This document shows positions 42,611 to 51,172 of a stretch of DNA of 64,000 bases, piece by piece. Under the pieces are notes generated by a model, which saw only the letters and a program-made list of their open reading frames with translations, was not told where the DNA came from and searched no databases. Source of the DNA: an uncultured Bacilli bacterium (GTDB lineage Bacteria; Bacillota_I; Bacilli_A; RF39; UBA660); the NCBI GenBank assembly GCA_910589375.1, contig CAJUTK010000001.1, forward strand, positions 310,001 to 374,000. The letters run 5' to 3'. How positions within the stretch are numbered: the stretch's first letter is position 1; each line of letters starts with the position of its first letter. The translations under genes were made by a program, and so were the position numbers.

Positions 42611-45088
42611 ATGAACGAATTGCTGTCCTTAACTGCATTGTTTGAAAGAAATATATTTAGAATACCAGATTATCAAAGAGGATATTCTTGGGGAAATTTA
42701 CAATTGGAAGAATTTTGGAGTGACATATTAAATTTACTACCTGATAGAGATCATTATACTGGAATGATTTCATTAAAAAAACTTGATAAGGAATATACGA
42801 GTGATGAAAAATGGAATGATGAAAGATGGCTATTAGATAACTGGAATTACAATGCTTACCATATAGTTGATGGACAGCAAAGACTAACTACATTTATTAT
42901 TCTAATTAATGAAATAGTAAATTTTTATAAACAATTATATCCAGATAAAAAAGAAAACGAAATCTTTATTAATAGTATTCCTTTAACAAAAATTATAGAG
43001 GATTATTTAGTAATTGTTAAACCAGATTCCGATGATATTATCAAATCATTTAAGTTTGGGTATGAAGTAGATAATCCTAGTTATGAATTTTTTAAACATA
43101 AAATACTAGGTGAGCCAAATGCTGGTATCTTGAATGAAACTTTTTATACATTAAATTTAGAAAACGCCAAAAACTTCTTTAGAGAAAATCTTCAAAATGA
43201 ATATGAGAAAAATGGTATATCATCAATAGAAAATATATTTAAAAAAATTACTCAAAGATTAAAATTTAATATGTATTATATAGATAATGACTTTAATGTT
43301 TTTGTAGCATTTGAAACTATGAATAATAGGGGTAAAAGATTATCAAATCTTGAATTATTAAAGAATAGATTAATTTATCTATCAACCATTTTTGAAGATG
43401 AAGAAGATAATAAAAATGCTGTCAGAAATAATATTAATGCAACCTGGAAAGATGTTTATGGATACTTGGGGAAAAATAAAGAGAAGCCTTTAAATGATGA
43501 GGATTTTTTACAGGACCATTGGATAATATATTTTGGTTATACTAGATCAAATAAAGTTACTTACTCATCTTTCTTATTAAATGATTATTTTAATCAAAAC
43601 AATGTATCCGATAAATATATTATGCGTACAAAAAATGAAGATATTGTAGATAATATAGATATAGATGATATTACTAATGAAGAAGAAATACAAGAAGTTG
43701 AATCGTTAAGTTCTAATCAAGAATTAACCTTAGGTTCAATCAGTAAGTATATTAATAGTATGAAATCACTTATACCATATTGGTATATTATTCAAAATCC
43801 AAATGATAGTAATCTTGATAAAGAATTAATCGCAATGCTTAATAAATTAAATAGATTGCAATTTGTATATTTCAAACCTTTAATTACTGTTTTATTATCA
43901 AAAAATAATATTCCAGTAAATAAAAAACTTGAATGCCTTCAAAAGATTGAAAGATATATATTCTTACACTTTAGATTAGTAAATTATCAATCAACATATA
44001 GAAATAGTTTCTTTTGGAATTTAGCGCATAAATTTTATTATGATGAGGTTAGTATAGATAATGTTGTTGAAGAGATAAATAAAATAGATTATTTAAGTGA
44101 TAATAATGTAGCTAATATGAATGGTATTTTAAATAATATTAGTAGATGGTTTAAAAACTATAAAGGTTATTATAGTTGGGGATCTATTAGATATTTCTTG
44201 TACGAATACGAGTTGTTTTTAATGAATAATCAAGCAAATCAAAAAATATATCCAGAAAATCTATTTAAAAAAGATGAAAAAGATAAGGTTTCTGTTGAAC
44301 ATATTTATCCACAAACTGATACAGAAGAATATTGGGTTAAAAGATTTGGTAATTATACTGAACTAGAACAAAAACACTTGAATGGATCTTTAGGTAATTT
44401 ATTACCATTATCATTAAGTATTAATATTAAATTACAAAATTACTCTTTTGATGATAAAAAGTACGGTAAGGATAGAACAAGAGGATATATTAATGGTTCT
44501 CATTCTGAAATGGAAGTAGCTAAATTAGATGAATGGACATCTGAAGAGATATTAAATCGTGGATTAAATATGATAAAATATATGGAAGCAAAGTATGATT
44601 TTATTATTCCAAACAAGGCAGATAGAATTAAAATGCTAGGTTTAGATTTTATGATTGATGAAAATGATGAAAAAACAGATGTTACTGCTCCTGAAAATCA
44701 AGAAGTTGTTTCAACGACATTAAAAAAAGTGTCCTATTCTGAAGAAGATTATAAAAGATTAACTGAAGGGAAAAAAACAAAACTATTAGAAATATATGAT
44801 GAATTAGATAAATATTTATTATCATTAGGTAATGATATTCAAAAAAATTCAACTAAACATTATATTGGTTATACTAATGGTAAATCTTTTGTAGAATTTC
44901 ATTTTTGGTCAAATAGTTTATTTCTAACAATTATGTCTGGAGAATATGATGACCCAGAAAATAAAGTAGTAAAACTTGATGATAATTATAAATGGTCTAA
45001 TATGAATAGATTAGACATTTATGAAAATGATGATGTAGAATATATTAAAAATATATTAAAACAAAGTTATGAAAAAACATTTAAGTAA
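42611..45088 (+). CDS. GmrSD-like DUF262-DUF1524-DUF5655 restriction protein
   Basis: This 825-residue protein has an N-terminal DUF262 (ParB/GmrS-like NTPase) domain with IPDYQRGYSWG at ~18-27 and DGQQRLTTF at 87-95. A long middle region follows, then a DUF1524 (GmrD-like) His-Me nuclease motif VEHIYPQT with His564 and NLLPLSLSINIKLQN. The C-terminal ~110 residues resemble DUF5655. GmrSD proteins are type IV restriction enzymes that cut phage DNA with modified cytosines, and fused forms like this are common. It has its own -10 box and GAGGTGA site, but lies on the same strand 134 bases after the PD-(D/E)XK gene. Confidence 0.85.
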   Translation: MNELLSLTALFERNIFRIPDYQRGYSWGNLQLEEFWSDILNLLPDRDHYTGMISLKKLDKEYTSDEKWNDERWLLDNWNYNAYHIVDGQQRLTTFIILINEIVNFYKQLYPDKKENEIFINSIPLTKIIEDYLVIVKPDSDDIIKSFKFGYEVDNPSYEFFKHKILGEPNAGILNETFYTLNLENAKNFFRENLQNEYEKNGISSIENIFKKITQRLKFNMYYIDNDFNVFVAFETMNNRGKRLSNLELLKNRLIYLSTIFEDEEDNKNAVRNNINATWKDVYGYLGKNKEKPLNDEDFLQDHWIIYFGYTRSNKVTYSSFLLNDYFNQNNVSDKYIMRTKNEDIVDNIDIDDITNEEEIQEVESLSSNQELTLGSISKYINSMKSLIPYWYIIQNPNDSNLDKELIAMLNKLNRLQFVYFKPLITVLLSKNNIPVNKKLECLQKIERYIFLHFRLVNYQSTYRNSFFWNLAHKFYYDEVSIDNVVEEINKIDYLSDNNVANMNGILNNISRWFKNYKGYYSWGSIRYFLYEYELFLMNNQANQKIYPENLFKKDEKDKVSVEHIYPQTDTEEYWVKRFGNYTELEQKHLNGSLGNLLPLSLSINIKLQNYSFDDKKYGKDRTRGYINGSHSEMEVAKLDEWTSEEILNRGLNMIKYMEAKYDFIIPNKADRIKMLGLDFMIDENDEKTDVTAPENQEVVSTTLKKVSYSEEDYKRLTEGKKTKLLEIYDELDKYLLSLGNDIQKNSTKHYIGYTNGKSFVEFHFWSNSLFLTIMSGEYDDPENKVVKLDDNYKWSNMNRLDIYENDDVEYIKNILKQSYEKTFK

Positions 45089-45098
45089 AAAAATTAGT

Positions 45099-45143
45099 CA
45101 TCCTATAAAAACTAATGAAAATTAAAAATTAGGATGTTTTTTT
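45099..45143 (+). terminator. Terminator of the DUF262 gene
   Basis: CATCCTA (45099-45105) pairs with TAGGATG (45130-45136) and is followed by seven T. A shorter competing stem (TTAGT / ACTAA, 45094-45115) overlaps the left arm. The stretch 45089-45415 has no gene; it holds this terminator and the hairpins in the next entry. Confidence 0.5.
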
Positions 45144-45184
45144 GTGCTTAAAACCATTGATATTATTGGGTCTATCCTACATAT

Positions 45185-45281
45185 CATCCTACAAAATAGG
45201 ATGAATTTCGTAAGTACGAAATAAGAATGGTGCATACATAAGGCCTTATTTTATAAGGGAAAATGAGTGTAGATGCACCAT
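45185..45281. other. Structured noncoding region of the element
   Basis: Four inverted repeats lie within 97 bases. CATCCTA / TAGGATG is at 45185-45203. ATTTCGTA / TACGAAAT is at 45205-45222. ATGGTGCAT (45227-45235) pairs with ATGCACCAT (45273-45281) and encloses CCTTAT / ATAAGG at 45244-45258. The last two form a nested two-hairpin structure. Possible roles are a noncoding RNA, a binding site for the RHH-like protein, or an origin of transfer or replication. No ORF of note crosses it. Confidence 0.5.
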
Positions 45282-45415
45282 CTTCTTATCCTGCTATTAC
45301 ATAATTTAATAAATTATGAATATTTTAGGATGAATAGATAAAACTTTCTATACTTTATGACTTGACTCTTCTAATAAAAGGAGCTACCATGCATCATGCA
45401 AAGGAGATGATGTGT

Positions 45416-45565
45416 ATGAGAAGATTTAATTTATATTTGCCAGAGGAGTTATTTGAACGAATTAAATTACTTGCAAATTTCTATAATATCTCTATAACTA
45501 AATTAATGGTAGAACTATTAGAAATTGGATATATAGATATGATAGATACAAGAAAAAATAAATAA
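45416..45565 (+). CDS. Small ribbon-helix-helix-like regulator
   Basis: This 49-residue protein starts at an ATG 9 bases after AAGGAG. It reads MRRFNLYLPEELFERIKLLA onward: a beta strand (RFNLYLP) and two helices, the layout of small RHH DNA-binding proteins. Other starts upstream (45407, 45410) are possible. In mobile elements such proteins control excision or transfer. It lies between the structured region and the recombinase control region. Confidence 0.6.
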   Translation: MRRFNLYLPEELFERIKLLANFYNISITKLMVELLEIGYIDMIDTRKNK

Positions 45566-45635
45566 TAACAGTGAAAGGTTAAGGTGATGAATATGAATAT
45601 AATAATTTTTAAATTAGTGGAGGTTTATTATAGTA

Positions 45636-45680
45636 AGTAATATTGTTAGGTATGTTATAGACATACCAAATAATATTACT
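45636..45680 (+). promoter_or_regulatory. Long inverted repeat upstream of the recombinase operon
   Basis: The arms 45636-45654 and 45662-45680 pair over 19 positions with one A-A mismatch and one G-T pair, around a 7-base loop. The outer arms are AGTAATATT / AATATTACT and the inner arms GGTATG / CATACC. It may be an operator for the RHH-like protein, a terminator without T tract, or an RNA structure. Confidence 0.6.
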
Positions 45681-45696
45681 AAAACAAAATTTAAAG

Positions 45697-45730
45697 CCAT
45701 AGAATTTATTGGAGGTATAAAACTCTATGG
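45697..45730 (+). promoter_or_regulatory. Hairpin that encloses the RBS and start codon of the 59-residue ORF
   Basis: CCATAGA (45697-45703) pairs with TCTATGG (45724-45730). The GGAGG at 45711-45715 lies in the loop and the ATG at 45727 in the right arm. Such a fold would lower translation of the ORF and, by coupling, of the recombinase. Confidence 0.5.
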
Positions 45731-45906
45731 TTAAATACAAAGTTAATTTAAAGTTTAAAGAAAATGGAAAATCTTTAAATGAAACAATAACTAATGTATT
45801 AAAAATAGAACTAGAAAAAAGAATAAACACGACTTGCAATATATTAAAAAAGGAGTTACCATTCATGCATACTCATTATTCCCAAAATGAAGGGAGTAGT
45901 AATTAA
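45727..45906 (+). CDS. Small ORF coupled to the serine recombinase
   Basis: This 59-residue ORF reads MVKYKVNLKFKENGKSLNET onward, a beta strand followed by a helix. It ends EGSSN, and its stop overlaps the recombinase start by one base (TAATG). GGAGG lies 11 bases before its ATG. Small proteins of this kind often precede large serine recombinases in Firmicutes elements and may be directionality factors. The family is not identified. Confidence 0.6.
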   Translation: MVKYKVNLKFKENGKSLNETITNVLKIELEKRINTTCNILKKELPFMHTHYSQNEGSSN

Positions 45907-47471
45907 TGATAGGGAATAGTAGTTTTAAAGTAGGAATATATATAAGATTATCAAGAGATGATGGGAATATTGAATCTGATAGTATTGTTAGTCAAAGAAG
46001 TTTACTTAATCAATACGTCAAAGAAAATAACTATAATATAGTAGAAGAATATGTAGATGATGGATTTACTGGAACTAATTTTGAAAGACCAGCATTTAAA
46101 AGAATGATTAAAGATATTGAACATGGTAAAATCAATATGATTATTACTAAAGATATGTCTAGATTAGGTAGAGATTATATAGGTACTGGTGAACTCATTG
46201 AAAAGTATTTTCCAAATAAAAATGTTAGATATATTGCTATTAATGATGGGATTGATACATTTATAGATAATACCAATAATGATATAGCACCCTTTAAAGC
46301 AATAATGAATGATATGTATGCTAAAGATATTTCTAAGAAAGTTAAAACAAGTCTTCATTCTAGAATGAAAGAAGGATTATATGTATCAGGAAGATGTCCT
46401 TTTGGTTACATGAAAGATCCACTTAATAAAAACCATCTAGTTGTAAATGAAGAACAAGCAGAAACTGTTAAACTTATTTTTGATTTAGCACTTAAAGGTA
46501 ATACATATCATTTTATAGCACAATACCTTACTAAAAGAAAAATCAAAACACCAGCATCTTACTACAATTATGTTTGGAATACAAAGTGCATAAATACTAA
46601 TTGTATATCACAAGAATATGGGGTATGGGTTGATACAACTGTTAAAGCCATTCTTACTAACAGGATATATGTAGGAGATACAGTTCAAGGCAAGACTAAA
46701 AAGATTAATTATAAACTTAAAAAGACGGTTAAAAATAATCCTAATGATTTTATAATAGTAGAAAATACCCACGAAGCAATAATTGATAGAGATACTTTTG
46801 AGTTTGTTCAAACACTTTTACCTAAAAATGTTAAAAGACCAGAGAAAAAAAGATTTTATTTATTAGATGGACTTCTGTATTGTGGGGATTGTAAGCATCG
46901 AATAACAATTAGGTATCAAAATAAAACTGGTAGAAGTTATACGACTTGTGATTATTATAGGACATATTCAAAATATCATGTTTGTACAACTCATACCAAT
47001 AATTACGAAGTATTAGAAAATGTTATTTTAGATAATGTTAAAGATGTGTGTAAGAAATATTTAGATAAAAATAAAGTAAAGAATTCCATTGATAATATTG
47101 AATTTGAAGATAATACTTTAAAAATTAAAAAGCAAATTGAAAGTTTAGAACTAGCAAATAACAAAATAACTGAAACATTAGATAAAAATTATATGAATAT
47201 GTTAAAAGGTATTGTTGATGAAGAGCAATACATAAGAATAAGTGAAAATCTAAAACAGGAAATAGAAAGTAATAAATCAAGTATTGATAATCTAAAAAAT
47301 GAACAAATAAACGAAAATAAAGTAGATAATAAGAAGATAGAAAAATATATAAATGATTTTTTATCACTTGAAAATCCAACTAGAGAATTGATAATTAATT
47401 TGGTTGAAAAAATCTATATCTATCAAGACAAAACGATAGATATTATATTTACATTTAAAAATGTTACATAA
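45906..47471 (+). CDS. Large serine recombinase (integrase of the 6.5-kb element)
   Basis: This 521-residue protein has the resolvase catalytic domain (VGIYIRLSRDDGN with Ser16, DDGFTGTNFERPAFKRMI, MSRLGRDYI). The recombinase domain follows (FGYMKDP, TPASYYNYVWNT, WVDTTVKAILTNRIYVGD), with a zinc ribbon (LLYCGDCKHRI, Cys326 and Cys329) and a coiled coil at ~400-490. It integrates and, with a helper, excises the element at the TGGGGATA core. Its C terminus ends 10 bases before the right core. Confidence 0.95.
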   Translation: MIGNSSFKVGIYIRLSRDDGNIESDSIVSQRSLLNQYVKENNYNIVEEYVDDGFTGTNFERPAFKRMIKDIEHGKINMIITKDMSRLGRDYIGTGELIEKYFPNKNVRYIAINDGIDTFIDNTNNDIAPFKAIMNDMYAKDISKKVKTSLHSRMKEGLYVSGRCPFGYMKDPLNKNHLVVNEEQAETVKLIFDLALKGNTYHFIAQYLTKRKIKTPASYYNYVWNTKCINTNCISQEYGVWVDTTVKAILTNRIYVGDTVQGKTKKINYKLKKTVKNNPNDFIIVENTHEAIIDRDTFEFVQTLLPKNVKRPEKKRFYLLDGLLYCGDCKHRITIRYQNKTGRSYTTCDYYRTYSKYHVCTTHTNNYEVLENVILDNVKDVCKKYLDKNKVKNSIDNIEFEDNTLKIKKQIESLELANNKITETLDKNYMNMLKGIVDEEQYIRISENLKQEIESNKSSIDNLKNEQINENKVDNKKIEKYINDFLSLENPTRELIINLVEKIYIYQDKTIDIIFTFKNVT

Positions 47472-47476
47472 AAAGT

Positions 47477-47929
47477 GTATCTGGGGATACCCTTTATAGT
47501 ATAGCAGGTAGATATGGTATTACTGTAGATAGCTTAAAAACTGCTAATAATTTAACGAGTAACAATTTAAAAATTGGACAGAAGCTTACTATTCCAAGTA
47601 GTACTACTGACCCAACAGGCTCTACAACCTATACTGTAAAGTCGGGTGATACACTATATGGAATAGCCTCTAAATATGGGGTTAGTGTGGAGGATATTAA
47701 AAGATTAAATGGACTAAGTAATAATTTGCTTCAAATAGGTCAAAAACTTACTATCCCAAGTGGTTCTAGTTCTCCATCTACTACAACGTATACTGTAAAA
47801 AAGGGAGATAATTTGTATAATATCGCCCAGAAATACAATGTAAGTGTATCATCTATTATGAATGCTAATAATTTAAGTAGTACCCTTTTACAAATAGGTC
47901 AAGTTTTGAAAATACCAAAATCTTCTTAA
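47477..47929 (+). pseudogene. LysM-repeat protein, 3' part, cut off by the element
   Basis: The frame enters from the element and reads SGDTLYSIAGRYGITVDSLK, then two more complete LysM repeats (YTVKSGDTLYGIASKYGVS and YTVKKGDNLYNIAQKYNVS), ending KIPKSS. Joined to the 5' part at 40239 it gives an amidase-like domain with four LysM repeats. The fragment has no convincing ribosome binding site at its internal ATG (47687), so it is probably not expressed as a protein. Confidence 0.9.
47482..47489 (+). other. Right attachment core (attR)
   Basis: TGGGGATA is identical to the copy at 40988. The base following it (47490) continues the interrupted LysM gene. Confidence 0.85.
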
Positions 47930-47932
47930 TTC

Positions 47933-47961
47933 TTGACTAAAGCATTGATTTGTATTAAAAT
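47933..47961 (+). promoter_or_regulatory. Promoter of the phosphoesterase gene
   Basis: TTGACT (47933-47938) and TAAAAT (47956-47961) are 17 bp apart, directly after the LysM fragment. Confidence 0.65.
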
Positions 47962-47985
47962 ACTATCTCACAAAAGAGGTGTAGT

Positions 47986-48906
47986 ATGTATAAATTCTTT
48001 AGAACGGTAAAGCACACTATTTACAATGAAGATGCTAAAGGTGAGATTAAAATAGCAGCTATTAGTGATATTCATTATAGTCAACTAGTAACACCTGGAG
48101 TTTTGGTAAGTATCTTCTTCAAATTATATTATTTAAAACCTGATTATGTTGTAATTGTAGGGGATTTACTTGATAGTATCGATGTTTTACAGGATAGTGA
48201 ATTAGAAGGGATAGTATTAGATTTTATTAGTGAACTTTCTGTTATCGCACCAGTTATTATTTCATTAGGAAATCACGATATTAGTACCAAAAAAGATGGT
48301 AAATGGGTATTCGGATGGCAAGGAAGTTTCTGGAGGAAAATTGCTGCAATGCCTAATGTAACTATAGTAGATAATACTGTTTATCAAGATGACAAAATCT
48401 TTATATCTGGATATACACAACCATTTGATTTTTATTTTGATGATAAGAAAGAATATATTCCAGTTATGGTAAGTAGTTTGGAAAGTGAAAAAGAAAACTT
48501 ATTAAATCCAACAGTATCATTGCCTAGAATTTGTATGATACATTCTCCCTACCAGTTAACAAACCCAGTAATTTCTAAATATTTTAAGGATTATGATATT
48601 TTAATATCTGGACATATGCATGAAGGAATGGTACCACCAATATTAGATGATGTTATCCATAGCAATTATGGCTTAATCGCACCTTCTAAATTTTTATTTC
48701 CAAAAAATGCTAGAGGAACAGTTCGTACCGATAATGGTCAATATTTGATTATTAGTGGTGGTATTACTAAGATTGCAGAAGAAAATCAAAAAATGTTACA
48801 CCCCGCTAATAACTTTTATCCAATGAGTATAGAAGATATTACGTTAACTAGTAATCCAGAAAAAACGGAATATCAAAAGAAAGTAAAGTATGAAAGAGTA
48901 AAATAA
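47986..48906 (+). CDS. Calcineurin-like metallophosphoesterase (YkuE-like)
   Basis: This 306-residue protein has the metallophosphoesterase motifs in order: AAISDIHYS, VIVGDLLDS, SLGNHDIS, CMIHSP and ISGHMHEG. These bind two metal ions. No membrane anchor is evident. The substrate is unknown; related proteins act on phospholipid-like or nucleotide substrates. It has its own promoter and a terminator. Confidence 0.88.
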   Translation: MYKFFRTVKHTIYNEDAKGEIKIAAISDIHYSQLVTPGVLVSIFFKLYYLKPDYVVIVGDLLDSIDVLQDSELEGIVLDFISELSVIAPVIISLGNHDISTKKDGKWVFGWQGSFWRKIAAMPNVTIVDNTVYQDDKIFISGYTQPFDFYFDDKKEYIPVMVSSLESEKENLLNPTVSLPRICMIHSPYQLTNPVISKYFKDYDILISGHMHEGMVPPILDDVIHSNYGLIAPSKFLFPKNARGTVRTDNGQYLIISGGITKIAEENQKMLHPANNFYPMSIEDITLTSNPEKTEYQKKVKYERVK

Positions 48907-48934
48907 TTCCAAAATAATATTAGAAATGGTAATC

Positions 48935-48972
48935 AAAACAGATACTTTGACAATTAGGTGTCTGTTTTCTTT
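48935..48972 (+). terminator. Terminator of the phosphoesterase gene
   Basis: AAAACAGATAC pairs with GTGTCTGTTTT over 11 bp (one T-G pair) with a 12-base loop, then T residues. Confidence 0.75.
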
Positions 48973-49011
48973 ATAGAATTTCAAAAAAAGCTTTTAGGAA
49001 TAAGAACTTTC

Positions 49012-49020
49012 TGTTATAAT
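49012..49020 (+). promoter_or_regulatory. Extended -10 of the SWIM gene
   Basis: TGTTATAAT lies 50 bases before the start at 49071; no strong -35 is visible. Confidence 0.5.
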
Positions 49021-49070
49021 AGTAGCTATATTTTATAAGTTTTGGTTGAAACAAAGGGGAGGTATTTGGT

Positions 49071-49907
49071 ATGAAAAAAAATTTAGAGGAAAATCTAAAC
49101 AAAGTAGAGGATTTATTACAGTATTATGAGGATGATTTTAGTAAACAGGAAAAGCAGAGTGGAAGAGATTATTACAAGAATAAAAGGATAGTATCTATTG
49201 TAAAGAATCATAATCACTATAAAGCAAAAGTCAGTGGCCGTGATAAGAATATTTACCATGTAGATATTGATGTTCATTTAGAAGAAGGGTATGTAGATTA
49301 TACTTGCTCTTGTCCATGTGACTTTTCATGTAAGCATATTTATGCAGTTATGTTAGGAATTAAGGATAAAGGGTATAAGGTAGTAGAGTTAAAAGAAGAA
49401 GCAAAAGAGAAAAAATTAACCGTATTAGAAATGATTGAAAGAATTCCAGCAGAAGAGTTAAAGGAATATATCATTGGTGATCTAGGAAAAGAGGCTGTTG
49501 CTTTTGATAGGGACCGATTAGAACAATATTTTGCGAAGTATTTACCGAGACAAAATTATAATTACTATTACAATAATTTATACAATGCTTTAGTTCTAGA
49601 TGGATATAATCATGATTTATTAGGAAAATATTTAAAGAGAGTACAAGGTGTTTTAGCAAACGGGGAATATATTGAGGCTTATTATGTATGCAAAGCCATT
49701 ATTGAGGCAACAAAAGATACCGGAAATATTAATAAGTGGCAAGAATTAATTGACAGTTTTCCAATGTTAGCGATGGACCTTAGAATCATTTATAGAAAAG
49801 CTGATGAAGAATTAAAGACAACGATTAGTATTTGGATGAAGATATTAAAGAAAAAGAATTATTATGACTGCGCATATTTAGAGGATATTGTGCTGGGGAT
49901 GAGATAA
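49071..49907 (+). CDS. SWIM zinc-finger protein
   Basis: This 278-residue protein has a SWIM motif CxCxnCxH: YTCSCPCDFSCKHIYAV at ~residues 79-95. SWIM fingers bind DNA or protein and often go with SNF2 helicases, but none is near. The rest is helical with a Tyr/Asn-rich patch (QNYNYYYNNLYNAL). GGGGAGG precedes the ATG. Exact role unknown. Confidence 0.8.
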   Translation: MKKNLEENLNKVEDLLQYYEDDFSKQEKQSGRDYYKNKRIVSIVKNHNHYKAKVSGRDKNIYHVDIDVHLEEGYVDYTCSCPCDFSCKHIYAVMLGIKDKGYKVVELKEEAKEKKLTVLEMIERIPAEELKEYIIGDLGKEAVAFDRDRLEQYFAKYLPRQNYNYYYNNLYNALVLDGYNHDLLGKYLKRVQGVLANGEYIEAYYVCKAIIEATKDTGNINKWQELIDSFPMLAMDLRIIYRKADEELKTTISIWMKILKKKNYYDCAYLEDIVLGMR

Positions 49908-49930
49908 AATGATAAAAATAACGAAAAATA

Positions 49931-49939
49931 TGTTATAAT
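49931..49939 (+). promoter_or_regulatory. Extended -10 of the GHKL-STAS operon
   Basis: TGTTATAAT lies 97 bases before the chosen start at 50036. The stretch between holds no other clear signal. Confidence 0.45.
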
Positions 49940-50035
49940 GATATATATAGTAGGTAAAAATATTAATGGTTCATGATTTATATTTTTTATCTTGTCATTT
50001 TAGTAAAATACATATTAAAAAGGATTTTATATAAT

Positions 50036-51172
50036 ATGAAAAATTTACAATATATGTTTGATGGAATTCCTGCCATTAATCATAAAAAAAATAAGGATAT
50101 TAATAAAGAAAAACTAATTATAAGCAAAAAAGTTTTTACATTTGAGTGTGTTATGTATATTATTGAGCATTTTAATTGGAAAATAAAGTATAATAGCAAT
50201 AGTAGAGTTAAAATTGAAATAGAATGTCCTATAATAGGAGACGATGCTACTTTAATAGTCTTTGAAAGTGTTATTTATTTTTTAATACGAGATTATAATT
50301 TTGATATTCAATATATATTTAAAACTAATAGAAATTTAGTTGGATATGGGCTATATGAAATGAGTAATTTGTTCATATTTGATGGCAAAAAAATTGATAA
50401 ACAGGAGTTTATGGAAAATTATGAAAAGGTGTTCGACATTAGTAGAAATCATTATAAAAAACTATGTATAAATAATGATATTAATACTAAAGGCCCTTTC
50501 TTATCTTTGCTTACTGATGATATTTGTAATTTTCTTAAGAATAATGGTATTGAACAGGATTATTATGAGACAATGGGAGAAACTATCATTGAGATAGTTG
50601 GAAATTGTTTGGAACATTCTGATGCTGATTTACTGCTTGATATAAAAATAACACAAGGTTATAAAGAAAATAAGTTACGAAAATTTTTAAATGTAACTAC
50701 CTTTTCTTGCACAAAGGGAAAATTTGGCCAAGACTTAAAAAAATTTCTATTTTCTGAAGAAGAAGGGTATAATACAAGCAATGAAATTGTTAAACGTGCA
50801 TATGATATTCAAAAAGATAAGTTTAGTGATAAATATAGTTTGGAAAATTTTATTATGGTATCATCTTTCCAAAAGAATGTTTCTACAAGAAAAAATAGTG
50901 AAGGTAGTGGGGGAAAAGGACTGACATTTTTTCTTGAAACCTTAATAGATTTATCGATAGCAGATTTTTGTTATGCTCAAAATGGAAATACAGTTATATT
51001 TTTACGAAAACCATATTTACATTTAAATGATGATGGGACAATAGGCTTTAATGAATCTAAAAATTACGTTAGTGATTTGCCAGACTCTAAAATAGTGTCT
51101 AATTTGAAAAAGTGTTTAAATTGTACTATTTATAATTTATCTTTTATTTTAGGAGGAAAAGAAAATGAATAG
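50036..51172 (+). CDS. GHKL-type ATPase, first gene of a three-gene operon
   Basis: This 378-residue protein carries a GHKL ATPase core in its second half. The N-box is ETIIEIVGNCLEHS (Glu182, Asn190, His194), and a Gly-rich lid SEGSGGKGLTFFLE lies at ~288-301. There is no histidine-kinase H-box, so it resembles RsbW/SpoIIAB-type switch kinases or MORC-like ATPases more than sensor kinases. The N-terminal ~170 residues are unrecognised. The frame extends to 49973 with a hydrophobic leader but no ribosome binding site; 50036 has AAGGA upstream. It overlaps the next gene by 8 bases. Confidence 0.72.
   Translation: MKNLQYMFDGIPAINHKKNKDINKEKLIISKKVFTFECVMYIIEHFNWKIKYNSNSRVKIEIECPIIGDDATLIVFESVIYFLIRDYNFDIQYIFKTNRNLVGYGLYEMSNLFIFDGKKIDKQEFMENYEKVFDISRNHYKKLCINNDINTKGPFLSLLTDDICNFLKNNGIEQDYYETMGETIIEIVGNCLEHSDADLLLDIKITQGYKENKLRKFLNVTTFSCTKGKFGQDLKKFLFSEEEGYNTSNEIVKRAYDIQKDKFSDKYSLENFIMVSSFQKNVSTRKNSEGSGGKGLTFFLETLIDLSIADFCYAQNGNTVIFLRKPYLHLNDDGTIGFNESKNYVSDLPDSKIVSNLKKCLNCTIYNLSFILGGKENE

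Larger units (their letters stand above)
40988..47489. mobile_element. Integrative element with serine recombinase and restriction cargo (about 6.5 kb)
   Basis: Both ends carry TGGGGATA (40988-40995 and 47482-47489). Joining the flanks at this core restores a continuous LysM repeat, VKNGD then TLYSIAGRYG. The inner flanks of the core form an imperfect inverted repeat (TAAAAAGTGTATC against GATAGAGTTTTTA, 11 of 13 matching), as expected for a serine-recombinase attP. The recombinase gene ends 10 bases before the right core. Contents: a PD-(D/E)XK-like gene, a DUF262/DUF1524 gene, a structured region, an RHH-like gene, a 59-residue ORF and the recombinase. Confidence 0.9.

Noticed and set aside
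47687..47929. Independent small LysM gene
   Set aside because: The frame continues upstream to the element border as LysM repeats, so it is the tail of the interrupted gene; the internal ATG has no good ribosome binding site.
49973..50035. Hydrophobic N-terminal extension (membrane anchor) of the GHKL protein
   Set aside because: There is no ribosome binding site before 49973, while the ATG at 50036 has AAGGA upstream; kept only as an alternative.
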